Of a stretch of 64,000 bases of DNA, positions 1 through 9,900 are shown in pieces. The notes under the pieces were generated by a model. That model was not told the DNA's origin and ran no database searches. It saw nothing but the letters and a program-made list of their open reading frames with translations. Origin of the DNA: Bacillota bacterium (lineage in GTDB: Bacteria; Bacillota; Clostridia; Lachnospirales; CAG-274); NCBI GenBank assembly GCA_017460805.1, contig JAFUAF010000064.1, positions 28,050-92,049 on the forward strand, given 5' to 3'. The position numbers and the translations under genes are program-made. Positions within the stretch are counted from its first letter, which is position 1. Every line of letters starts with the position of its first letter.

Positions 1-29
1 AAAAAGATTTTGAGTAAGGCGGTGATACT

Positions 30-893
30 ATGGCATCAATGCGTGATATAAAACGCAGGATAAAAAGTGTCGGCAGCACTCAGCAGATAACCAAGGCGAT
101 GAACCTGGTTGCGAGCAGCAAACTGGCAAGGGCCAAGACCCGCTTTTCGGAAACAAAGCCCTTTTTCAGATATACACGCCGTGCGATAGCACAGATAGTG
201 AACGGCAGCAGCGGTGCTTCACACCCCTATCTTCAAAGCCGTGAGGTAAAAAAAGTCTGTGTTATGGTAATTACGGGCGACAGAGGCCTTTGCGGCGGCT
301 ATAATACAAATGTCTGCAAGGCGGCTCTCAACGCTGCACCCGATACCGATGTCACTTTTGTGACGATAGGCGGCAAGGGCAGGGATTATCTCAGACACCG
401 CAATAAGGATATCGCCAAAAGCTACCGCGGTATTTCCGAAAAGCCGAATTATGACGATGCAAGGCTTATCGGCGAAAAGGTGCTTAAAATGTATGACGAG
501 GGCGAAGTGGACGAAATTTATCTGGCTTATACGGAGTTTGTTTCGACTATATCAAACGAGCCCAAGGTCATAAAGCTTATGCCTTTGAACGCGGACGAAT
601 TTACGGACGTGAAAACAGAGGATAAAGACCTTACGCTTACCATTTACGAACCGGGTGAGGAAGAAGTGCTGGACTACATCATTCCAAAGTATGTAAATAC
701 CATACTTTACGGCGCTATGGTGGAGTCTGCGGCGTGCGAACTGAGCAGCCGAATGACCGCCATGGACAGCGCGACCGAAAATGCCTCCGAAATGATAGAC
801 GACCTTAATCTTCTCTACAACCGTGTAAGACAGGGCGCTATCACACAGGAGATCACGGAGATAGTCGGCGGAAGCAACGCTTTACAAGGTTAA
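30..893 (+). CDS. atpG: ATP synthase F1 gamma subunit
   Basis: Central rotor shaft of the F1 sector of F1Fo ATP synthase, turning inside the alpha3beta3 head on the cytoplasmic face of the membrane. The 287-residue length is normal. The N-terminal coiled-coil helix carries the family signature (MRDIKRRIKSV then STQQITKAMNLVA, about residues 4-28), and the C-terminal helix has the conserved SRMTAMDSATENA stretch near residue 240. The start is chosen by the GGCGGTG ribosome site just upstream. It lies 55 bases before atpD and is the first complete gene of the window; the alpha-subunit gene presumably lies just outside. Certain family assignment. Confidence 0.98.
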   Translation: MASMRDIKRRIKSVGSTQQITKAMNLVASSKLARAKTRFSETKPFFRYTRRAIAQIVNGSSGASHPYLQSREVKKVCVMVITGDRGLCGGYNTNVCKAALNAAPDTDVTFVTIGGKGRDYLRHRNKDIAKSYRGISEKPNYDDARLIGEKVLKMYDEGEVDEIYLAYTEFVSTISNEPKVIKLMPLNADEFTDVKTEDKDLTLTIYEPGEEEVLDYIIPKYVNTILYGAMVESAACELSSRMTAMDSATENASEMIDDLNLLYNRVRQGAITQEITEIVGGSNALQG

Positions 894-939
894 AAACATG
901 ACATATGACATATAACAATTTTCCAACTAAAGGAAGTGA

Positions 940-2346
<1,407 letters not shown>

Positions 2347-2352
2347 TGATAA

Positions 2353-2757
2353 ATGGCGGAAAATAAAATAGCCTTGAAGGTCATTACTCCAAACCGCGAA
2401 ATGTTCAGCGGCAAGGCCGATATGGTCATTTTGCGTACAACAAGCGGCGATGTCGGTATTCTTCACGGACATCAGCCCATGGTAACAGTACTTGATTACG
2501 GTGTTATGCGCATACAAAACGAGGGCGAAGAGGATAAGACCGCTGCCGTTTTCGGCGGTTTCGCACAGATAGGCGAGAACGGGATAATCGTTCTGACCGA
2601 TATTGCGGAATGGGCGGACGAGATCGACCTCTCACGCGCCGAAGAAGCACGTAAACGTGCGGAAGAACGACTTAGCAAAAAAAGCGCGGATATTGATGTC
2701 CTGCGCGCCGAACTGGCACTTAAACGCGCACTTGTGCGTATAGGTTTAAAAGAATAA
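2353..2757 (+). CDS. atpC: ATP synthase F1 epsilon subunit
   Basis: Small regulatory subunit of the F1 central stalk. The 134 residues comprise an N-terminal beta-sandwich (KVITPNREMFSG near residue 9, then a GDVGILHGHQPMVT segment near 30-45 typical of the family) and a C-terminal helical hairpin rich in Ala, Arg and Glu from about residue 90. The ORF begins 6 bases after atpD, with a GGGGTGATG ribosome site overlapping the atpD stop. It is the last gene of the operon and is followed by an intrinsic terminator. Confidence 0.97.
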   Translation: MAENKIALKVITPNREMFSGKADMVILRTTSGDVGILHGHQPMVTVLDYGVMRIQNEGEEDKTAAVFGGFAQIGENGIIVLTDIAEWADEIDLSRAEEARKRAEERLSKKSADIDVLRAELALKRALVRIGLKE

Positions 2758-2763
2758 AGTTTT

Positions 2764-2793
2764 GCCCCGTCCGAGTTGGCGGGGCTTTTTTTA
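2764..2793 (+). terminator. Intrinsic terminator of the atp operon
   Basis: GCCCCG and CGGGGC form a 6-bp GC stem directly followed by seven T residues, seven bases after the atpC stop codon. Confidence 0.9.
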
Positions 2794-2807
2794 GTTAAAC
2801 ACATAAA

Positions 2808-2868
2808 CACAGGGGGACGGTTCTTTTGTGCACGTAATTCGTGTGCACAAAAGAACCGTCCCCCTGTG
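2808..2868. repeat. REP-like palindrome, GGGGGACGGTTCT family, copy 1
   Basis: A near-perfect 61-base palindrome: CACAGGGGGACGGTTCTTTT on the left is mirrored on the right around a GTGCAC/GTGCAC inner arm. The same outer arm recurs at 12262-12321 and 44382-44441, and in degenerate form at 54431-54493, always between genes. Such palindromes occur in many Firmicutes and may be mobilised by IS200-like REP transposases; no such gene is visible here. The remaining bases up to the MITE at 3054 are AT-rich, with no gene seen. Confidence 0.8.
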
Positions 2869-3053
2869 TCGTATAAAAAAATACACAAAAATTCTTATTA
2901 AAAACTTATACTTTTTTAATAATAAATATTTGTGTCCATAATTACAATTTTATGGCTTTATTATAACTAATTTTTAGTAAAAAGTCAATATATAAAACGG
3001 CTTTTAGACCCACAAAAACAATTCCAAAATTGTATGATATTTTAATAAAACGG

Positions 3054-3293
3054 CAATGTCATCAACTTAAGGATTTACAATATTATTGGTTGCAGTATAA
3101 GAAGCTGTCCCTTTAGGCTTGTGCCGCTTCAGCGGAAAGTGGCGCCGCTTGCGGCGTCGAAAGGGTAATCCCTACGGGACTTATCCACCCTTCAGTCGCG
3201 CTTCGCGCGCCAGCTTCCCTAAAGGGACGCCTTTAAAATGCACTCTAAATCTCAATAACATTTAATCGTGCATTTCTTAAGTTGATGACATTG
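3054..3293 (+). mobile_element. IS231-like MITE, copy 1 (non-autonomous)
   Basis: A 240-base element bounded by perfect 18-base terminal inverted repeats, CAATGTCATCAACTTAAG, and flanked by an exact 10-base target duplication AATAAAACGG at 3044-3053 and 3294-3303. It encodes no transposase, and its middle is a chain of GC-rich hairpins. A reverse-complement copy lies at 6322-6545, differing mainly by a 17-base insertion here (around TTGTGCCGCTTCAGC) and one single-base indel. The ends resemble the CATCAACTTAAG termini known for IS231 of the IS4 family, and the 10-base duplication fits that family. The right end supplies the start codon of the next gene. Confidence 0.9.
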
Positions 3294-3740
3294 AATAAAA
3301 CGGGAGAGGGTGTAATTATCAAAGATTTATACGCGGAGCCTGTTTCGAGTTATGAGGAAATGCTGGAACTGTGCCGTGTTGAAACCAGAGAGCGGATACG
3401 GGAAACATTAAGGCTGTGCCTGCCAATGGCCGATATGCCCGAGGGCAGGGTGCTTATGGAAGAACAGCTTTACGGCATACTTATACAAATGCTTACCTAT
3501 ATGCAGGCGGGGTCAAAAAAACTGCGCAGGGACAGACAGCGCGAATGTATTGATGCCGCACTTGCAAACGGAGTGCATTTCGGCCGAAAACAAAAGTTTG
3601 TTGCCCGTGATTACATTGATGTTTTCAGACGTGTGGAAAACGGCGAAATTTCCAAAACGGAAGCCCGTGAACTAATAGGCACAAGCCCCAATACTTTCGC
3701 AAGAATGTACCGCGAACTGAAACAGTCGGGCTTGATTTGA
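3285..3740 (+). CDS. Truncated, catalytically dead serine resolvase
   Basis: The C-terminal two thirds match small serine recombinases. ILIQMLTYMQ then RRDRQRECIDAALANGVHFG and RKQKF (about residues 62-105) correspond to the long E helix and linker. GEISKTEARELIGTSPNTFA then RMYREL is the Hin/resolvase-type helix-turn-helix. The N-terminal catalytic fold with the active serine is absent. The first in-frame ATG (3285, or TTG at 3282) lies inside the right terminal repeat of the MITE, and just upstream the pre-insertion sequence has an in-frame stop, so the catalytic part was already gone. It may be a remnant or a domesticated DNA-binding protein. No convincing ribosome site is seen. Confidence 0.6.
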   Translation: MTLNKTGEGVIIKDLYAEPVSSYEEMLELCRVETRERIRETLRLCLPMADMPEGRVLMEEQLYGILIQMLTYMQAGSKKLRRDRQRECIDAALANGVHFGRKQKFVARDYIDVFRRVENGEISKTEARELIGTSPNTFARMYRELKQSGLI

Positions 3741-3890
3741 TACGTTGTCCGCCGATCCGCTGCAGATTTGGGTCGGTCGATATATTCACAGGAGACTGCC
3801 ATTGCTGCGCGAAAAAACTTTGACAGACTCCGAGTCAAGAAAAAGGAGGGTAATGGGTAAACGGCTTATCAATCGCCGTGAGGATTGGTT

Positions 3891-3906
3891 ATAATTTGCA
3901 AATTAT
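3891..3906. promoter_or_regulatory. 16-base perfect palindrome upstream of secreted-protein gene
   Basis: ATAATTTGCAAATTAT is a perfect palindrome 49 bases before the next start codon, overlapping a TATAAT-like hexamer (3889-3894). Its position suits an operator. No regulator is identified. Confidence 0.4.
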
Positions 3907-3954
3907 AAAAAATAGATATTGGTACGCCTATATCGAAAAGGAGGAAATTTTTAA

Positions 3955-5610
3955 ATGCGAAAATCGTTAAAAAAAGCTATCGGTTCTTTAGTGACCGCCG
4001 CATTAACCTTTAGTGCTTTAGCAGTTGTTCATGTAACAAATGTTTTTGCTTATGAATTAGATGGAACGTATACTTTTGAAGCATCCACAGCTACACCAGA
4101 TACAATGCCGAGTTGGCTTACTTCAGATGGCAATGGTTTTGTATTAACTGAATCGACAATGACAAACAATAATTGTGCTAATGTATCAATTAGCGATTTA
4201 GGAATAACAAGTATAAAGAATACAAAATCTTATTATAATGCAGATGGTAACAAGAGTTTTACAATATCTGGAATAAAAGGTGATACTGAGGTAAAAATAT
4301 ATTGGGCTGTAGACAATGGTTCCGATAAGGGAATGAGAACTGGCACTGAAGCAGTTAATGCAACACTTCAATCTGTCGACGGCAATACAAGTAAAACAAA
4401 CATGGTCAATGATATAATTGTACCTGCTGGACGTTCATCAAATGCAAAAGATTTAGCACCGACTACATTGGCGTTTGTTGCAACTGATAGTTCTAAAGTA
4501 AGTTCGTACACATTTACTGTTAATGGTTCAAAATTCGGTATTTACAAAATCATTATAAAGTACAACGAAGCTCTCAATACGCCAACCAATACTTATGATT
4601 GGACAGTTGATACATCAGCTCTTACTGGAGAACTGGCTACACAGATTTCGGCAGATGATTTCACGGTTACAAAATTAGATGATCCTACAACCGCAACAAT
4701 AGCATTTAAAGGCAACGACTTTTTTGAAACCGATACTGCTTTTCCTACAGGACCCCTTTCAAGTGAAGACGATATAGTTGAAGGAAGTTCAACACCCATA
4801 GGAACAACAGGATGCATTGCTTATACATATACAATTAATTTAACAAACAGTATGTTTAAGACCAAAACTCCCACAACAAAAACTTTTGTTGCTGCAGATG
4901 CAACTGAAATCACAGAAGCAAAAGATAGTTCAACATTTAGTGAAGCAACAACAATCAATGGCTTTACATTTAATACAAAGGTTAAACGTCGTATAGCAAG
5001 CGGCGGTGCAAGTATTGATTGTGTTCAAATACCTACTTCAGGTGAAGTTACATTCACAGCAATAGCGGGCAGTGTAATAACAGCAGAGTTTTCTTCTACA
5101 GGAGCCAATAATACATCCACAGCTATAATTAAAAAACCGTCGGGCGATACTCTTGTTTCGCAGTCAACAAAGGGTGGTTATGCTACAAACGGACGTCAGT
5201 ATATTTCTGCAATTGCTCCTACAAACGGCACATATACTTTAACTTCATCATCGAATGAAATAAGAGCATATACAATATCCGTAATACCTGAAACAAGCTT
5301 AAGTCTTGCAAATTACAATGACAGTGTATTAAACGGTAAGGTTATAATAGACGGAACAACAGCCTATGTTATTGTAGCGGTTTCGGAAAGAGATGCTGCA
5401 CAAGATACGTTAAATGCAGTTATCGGTTCAAAGAAACTTTCATTTAGCGAAGGTTATAAGCAAGTTAAAGCAAACGGTACAGTAATAAATGCTTCAGACC
5501 TTAACGCTAACGATGGCAATGAAGCAAATCTTTTATATGGATTTAAAATAACAGGTCTTACAAGTGGCGCACAGGAAGAACTTATTAAGCACTTTGCAAT
5601 CGAACAGTAA
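3955..5610 (+). CDS. Secreted protein of unknown function
   Basis: This 551-residue protein was not recognised. It has a clear signal peptide (RKSLKKAIGSLVTAALTFSA, hydrophobic core, cleavage likely after VFA near residue 32). The mature part is Thr/Ser/Asn-rich and beta-predicted, with repeated short segments such as FTISGIKGDTEVKIYW and GEVTFTAIAGSVITAEFSS that suggest two or more beta-sandwich modules, perhaps carbohydrate-binding. No dockerin, membrane anchor or catalytic motif is visible. Codon use (ACA, TTA, AAT) is more AT-rich than in the neighbouring glycanase genes, which with the flanking MITEs hints at transfer. A GGAGGAAA ribosome site precedes the start. It is followed 18 bases later by a short peptide gene. 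Confidence 0.75.
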   Translation: MRKSLKKAIGSLVTAALTFSALAVVHVTNVFAYELDGTYTFEASTATPDTMPSWLTSDGNGFVLTESTMTNNNCANVSISDLGITSIKNTKSYYNADGNKSFTISGIKGDTEVKIYWAVDNGSDKGMRTGTEAVNATLQSVDGNTSKTNMVNDIIVPAGRSSNAKDLAPTTLAFVATDSSKVSSYTFTVNGSKFGIYKIIIKYNEALNTPTNTYDWTVDTSALTGELATQISADDFTVTKLDDPTTATIAFKGNDFFETDTAFPTGPLSSEDDIVEGSSTPIGTTGCIAYTYTINLTNSMFKTKTPTTKTFVAADATEITEAKDSSTFSEATTINGFTFNTKVKRRIASGGASIDCVQIPTSGEVTFTAIAGSVITAEFSSTGANNTSTAIIKKPSGDTLVSQSTKGGYATNGRQYISAIAPTNGTYTLTSSSNEIRAYTISVIPETSLSLANYNDSVLNGKVIIDGTTAYVIVAVSERDAAQDTLNAVIGSKKLSFSEGYKQVKANGTVINASDLNANDGNEANLLYGFKITGLTSGAQEELIKHFAIEQ

Positions 5611-5628
5611 TTGGGAGGAAATATTGTA

Positions 5629-5766
5629 ATGAAAAGTATTTATAATACACCTGAGATAGAAATAACTTTATTTACGACAGAAGAAATTTTATTAACAAGC
5701 GGTACGGGAATCTATGAATTAGATGAGAAAACAGGCTTAACAGCAGATGATGTTTTTGGTTCGTGA
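5629..5766 (+). CDS. Short peptide with PEI...EEIL pattern (copy 1)
   Basis: A 45-codon ORF, too short for most gene callers, with a strong GGGAGG ribosome site 10 bases before ATG. The product begins MKSIYNTPEIEITLFTTEE and continues ILLTSGTG. The gene at 12066-12194 encodes a relative with the same layout (MK.Y..PEI.....[TN]...IL..G), an identical ribosome-site spacing, a secreted-protein gene immediately upstream and a terminator immediately downstream. There is no signal peptide, Cys or membrane segment. The C-terminus is acidic. Function unknown. The pairing makes it a real gene rather than a chance ORF. Confidence 0.7.
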   Translation: MKSIYNTPEIEITLFTTEEILLTSGTGIYELDEKTGLTADDVFGS

Positions 5767-5792
5767 TATTTGTTAATACAAAAAACATTTAC

Positions 5793-5853
5793 ACCCCAGC
5801 CGATGACATAGCCCACGCAGGCTATGTCATCGGCACACAAGGGGCGTTTTTTA
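5793..5853 (+). terminator. Strong intrinsic terminator after the short peptide gene
   Basis: A 15-bp perfect stem (GCCGATGACATAGCC with its complement, loop CACGCA), extended by CCCC/GGGG, ends in a run of T at 5847-5852. It closes the secreted-protein/short-peptide unit before tmRNA. Confidence 0.9.
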
Positions 5854-5908
5854 GTTATAAACACCGTCCCCCATATCAAAGTTGTAACAATTTGTAATAA
5901 AAAATTAA

Positions 5909-5936
5909 TTGACTTAAATCAAAGATGTGATATAAT
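5909..5936 (+). promoter_or_regulatory. tmRNA promoter
   Basis: TTGACT, 16-base spacer, TATAAT, ending 17 bases before the mature 5' end of tmRNA. Confidence 0.8.
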
Positions 5937-5953
5937 GAAGATGTAAGAAATAT

Positions 5954-6299
5954 GGGGGTGCAATGGTTTCGACGGGGGTTTTGAAAGCCCGGGCAGCCAT
6001 TGGTGTTGAACAGCCACCTAAAAGGTTCAAAATTTATAAAGAATAAACGACAACAGTTTATTAGCTGCAGCCTAAGGGCTGCTGTCGGCCCGGGGAGTCC
6101 CGACGCTCCGGTAACCGGCATCGACTTGTCGGGGAACTTTTGCGGATAAGCTTTGCCCCGTAAAAAGAACCTATGAAGCTACCAAGGACATTTGCCTGTC
6201 GATCGGCGCTTGTCCGAGGGAATGAACATAGACCGACTGTAATGGGAGAAACCCGAGCCAACGAGCTTTCGGACAGGAGTTCGATTCTCCTCACCTCCA
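5954..6299 (+). ncRNA. ssrA: Transfer-messenger RNA
   Basis: Rescues stalled ribosomes by adding a degradation tag. The 5' end GGGGGTGCAATGGTTTCGAC and the 3' end TTCGATTCTCCTCACCTCC pair to form the alanine acceptor stem (7 pairs, one G-U). The tag reading frame ends NDNSLLAAA then TAA at 6073-6075, with the stop inside a GCAGCC/GGCTGC hairpin loop. The exact resume codon is not certain from sequence alone. CCA is not encoded. The MITE at 6322 has inserted just downstream, into an AACCCC..GGGGTT hairpin that may have been its terminator. Confidence 0.97.
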
Positions 6300-6321
6300 G
6301 AATGTGAACCCCGAAAAAGGG

Positions 6322-6545
6322 CAATGTCATCAACTTAAGAAATGCACGATTGAATGTTATTGAGATTTAGAGTTCATTTTAAAGGCGTCCCTTTAGGGAA
6401 GCTGGCGCGCGAAGCGCGACTGAAGGGTGGATAAGTCCCGTAGGGATTACCCTTTCGACGCCGCAAGCGGCGCCACTTTCCCTAAAGGGACAGCTTCTTA
6501 TACTGCATACCAATAATATTGTAAATCCTTAAGTTGATGACATTG
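6322..6545 (-). mobile_element. IS231-like MITE, copy 2 (inverted)
   Basis: A 224-base element in the opposite orientation to 3054-3293, with the same 18-base terminal repeats. It is flanked by CGAAAAAGGG (6312-6321) and CGCAAAAGGG (6546-6555), a 10-base target duplication with one mismatch, so it is an independent insertion. It lacks the 17-base insertion of copy 1. No ORF encodes a transposase. Confidence 0.9.
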
Positions 6546-6555
6546 CGCAAAAGGG

Positions 6556-6874
6556 GTTGGGTGAATAGTGAATAATTTATAATATAGAATTTGACCTATA
6601 GGTTGGTTTTATATTATTGAATATTCATTATTCATTTTTTATTTTCAAATAATGTTTTGGCGGTGCATTGTGTTTTTTGCATAAGTCTTAATAAAGTTTT
6701 AATTATTAAAAAAATCCGATGTTTAAGCAGTTTTGCGGGCAGCTTTTTTGCGAAGTGTATTTTTGCGAAAATTGTCTGTTTTTATTTTTGCGAAAGTTTG
6801 CCCGTAATTTTTAATGAAAATCTTGATTACAAATTGTTCATATCAACGAAAAAAATTTAATTCGGTAATATTAA
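6556..6874. other. AT-rich intergenic region with imperfect inverted repeat
   Basis: An imperfect inverted repeat of TGAATAATGAATA-like sequence spans about 6561-6640, followed by AT-rich DNA without a supported gene. Short ORFs here lack ribosome sites and read as low-complexity hydrophobic strings. Confidence 0.5.
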
Positions 6875-6903
6875 TTGACTTAACACCCCAAAAATACTAA
6901 AAT
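6875..6903 (+). promoter_or_regulatory. Promoter of dockerin pectate lyase
   Basis: TTGACT, 17-base spacer, TAAAAT, about 50 bases before the start codon. No operator is recognised. Confidence 0.7.
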
Positions 6904-6954
6904 AATATCGGATAAATCTTTCAAAAAGGAATTTATTAAGGAGGAGAAAGGTTA

Positions 6955-9900
6955 ATGAAAAAATACATGAAAAAGGTGACTGCATCTTTTCTTGCGGTGG
7001 CTCTGGCTGCGGGTACTTTATCCGTAAACGCGCCTGTGCCCGTGCTTGACAGGATAGCACCCGTAAGCGTTGAGGCTGCAAGTTCCTACATATTGGAACA
7101 GAGCGGCTGGCTTGAAAGCGCTTATGTAAGATGGACGACAGTTCCCGATGCAACAGGTTTTGAGGCCTATGTAAAGAGTACATCGGCGTCCACATGGACA
7201 AAGCTTGACAACGAGCTGATAAGAAAGTATCCCACATACTTCCGTGCAGATGCACTTGGTCTTAAAGCGGGTACATATCAGATGAAGATCGTACCTTATA
7301 TCAATGGTGAAAAGGACGAGTCAAAGGCGTTCACGACAGACGACCTTACGGTTGTTGCACATGACCGTTCGGGTTCTGCTTTTGCGGAAAAATCCTATTT
7401 CTCATCTGCTCCCGGTGCTTACGACATGAACGGCGAGCTTAAATCGGGCGCACAGGTAATTTACGTTACCGCAGAGAACGCAAAGACGGTCACCGCACAG
7501 ATACAGACAAGCAGCAGCGGCAAGGAAACTCTCAAAGGTCTCCAGGCTATCCTTAAAGGCAAGGAAAAAGGCCTTGATGCCACCCCGCTTGATATCCGTA
7601 TTATCGGTACGATCACAGCCGATGATGTGGACTATTTTGAATCTTCGGCAGAGGGTATTCAGATCAAGGGCAAGGGCTATACCGAAATGAACGTAACTAT
7701 CGAGGGTGTCGGCGACGACGCAAGTGTTTCGGGCTTTGGCTTCCTTGTAAGAAATGCGGGCAATATCGAGTTCAGAAACTTTGCCGTAATGGCATTTATG
7801 GACGACGGTATTTCTCTCGATACCAAAAACGGCGATATCTGGCTTCACAATATGGACGTTTTCTACGGCTCCACAGGCGGCGACAGCGACCAGGCAAAGG
7901 GCGACGGCTCTATTGATATCAAGGCAAATTCACAGTTTGTAACTGTTTCTTACTGCCATTTCTGGGATTCCGGTAAATCTTCACTCTGCGGTATGAAGAG
8001 CGAGTCGGGCCCCAACTACATAACATATCACCACAACTGGTTTGACCATTCCGATTCGCGTCATCCGCGTATCAGAACAATGTCCGTCCATGTTTATAAC
8101 AACTTCTTTGACGGCAACTCCAAGTATGGTGTGGGCGCAGCACTTAACAGCAACGCCTTTGTAGAAAGCAACTACTTCAAAAATTGTAAGTACCCCATGC
8201 TTATCTCCCGTCAGGGCAACGATATGAATGACGGTAAAGGTACATTCTCGGGCGAGAACGGCGGTATAATCAAGGCTTACAACAACAAGATCGAGGGCGC
8301 AACAGGCTACAAGCCTTACGCTTCAAGCGACGGCGTTGATTTTGATGCTTATGAAGTTTCAAGCAGAAACGAGACCGTTCCCTCAAGTGTGACCACAAAG
8401 CAGGGCGGCAACGCATACAGTAATTTCGATACAAATGCAACGGCATACCTCGGTGTGGATGCAGGCGATGTTGATGATGTTGACAGCGTAGAAAGCATAG
8501 TAACAAAGTATGCGGGCGTTCAGGGCAGTGCTTTTATTTCCGACTCCGCAAAGAGCAAGTACACTGCACTTACAGACAGCAAGAGCTATGATGTTGACTC
8601 TTCTTTAAAGAGTTATATTGTAAGCTACAGTTCTCCCGTTGTTAAGATCGGCGGTCTTGAATCGGGCGGCGAAGTAGCGGAAGAAACAACAAATAACGAA
8701 ACAGTGACCGAAACTACAACGGCATCACAGTCACAGGGCGAAACACCTACAAAGGTTACGGAAGCTCCCGTTGAGATAACCACAGCAGAGTCCGTTCTTG
8801 ACTACAATATCGAAGTACCTTATAACAACGGCTATAACTTCTCGGGCTACTCGGGCTATATGGTATATGACCAAAAGGGCAGCAAGGTTGCTTATACAAC
8901 ACTCAGAGAAAAGAAAGTGGTCGTTGATGAAGACGGCAACGAAGTAAAGGTTGACGGTAAAGTACAGTATGCCGAAAAGGATATCTCCTACGATGAATTT
9001 GAGGGAGAACCCGAAGATGCGGGCGTTCTTGTTGAAAACGGCAAGGCGACTGTTGTTGACAACGACGGCATTGTAATGGTAAAAATAAATCTTCCTTATG
9101 AAGCACCTGCCGACAAGTATGCTGTTTCGGGTTCGTTCACTCCGTCCGTACAGGGCAGCAACTGGACTATCATGCAGCTTTATGACGAAACGGCAGACAA
9201 GGAATACTGCGGTATCAGAGCTAACGGCAGCAAGAAATACTGTATCAGATTGGGTACGGATAATGATAACATGACAGACATGGGTATTACTTCCGCAGCC
9301 AATACAAAGGTTGACTACAGAATCATAATCGACAAGAATGCAACGGAAAACAATGTTACATTCAAGCTTACACAGGGCAGCAGCTCTTCCGAAAAGAGCG
9401 TGACTGTCCCAGATGCAGATAAGATCAATATGCTTCGTTTTGTTACCGCAACTTCCGGCAAGAGAAATGTTGTGGTTGACAATGTAAAGGTTTATGATGC
9501 AAATGATATCGTTACAGGCGGCAGCGGCGATGTAAACGGCGACGGCAATGTTGATGCGGCCGATGCAAAGCTTATCCTTAAACATATCTCGGGTATTGCT
9601 ATTCCCGCAGAAACAAAGTTTGATGTTACACAGGCAAACTGCAACGGCGACGATGTGCTTGACATCCTTGACGTACAGTTTATTCTTAAGAACCAGTCCT
9701 CGGGCGGCGGTGAACAAGGCGGCGGCGAACAGGGCGGCGGCGAAACAAGTCTTGTTGCGGGTGTTACCGTTCCTACAAGCAACGCACAGTGGTTTGACGG
9801 CACATTCGTAATAGGAACATCGCAGGATGACGGCATATATACAATAGCCGCAAACTCAGGCACTGAAAAGGGCTACGCTGTTGTAAACGGCACAAAGACA

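Noticed and set aside
3847..3894. 13-codon peptide frame after a GGAGGG site (MGKRLINRRE...)
   Set aside because: The spacing to ATG is too short and nothing similar is seen elsewhere in the window.
6657..6860. Small ORF in the AT-rich gap before the first pectate lyase
   Set aside because: No ribosome site, low-complexity hydrophobic translation, and it overlaps the promoter region.
8731..9717. 328-residue open frame on the minus strand inside the pectate lyase gene
   Set aside because: It is a shadow of the sense frame caused by codon bias. No ribosome site, Cys-rich low-complexity product, and the sense protein is clearly real.
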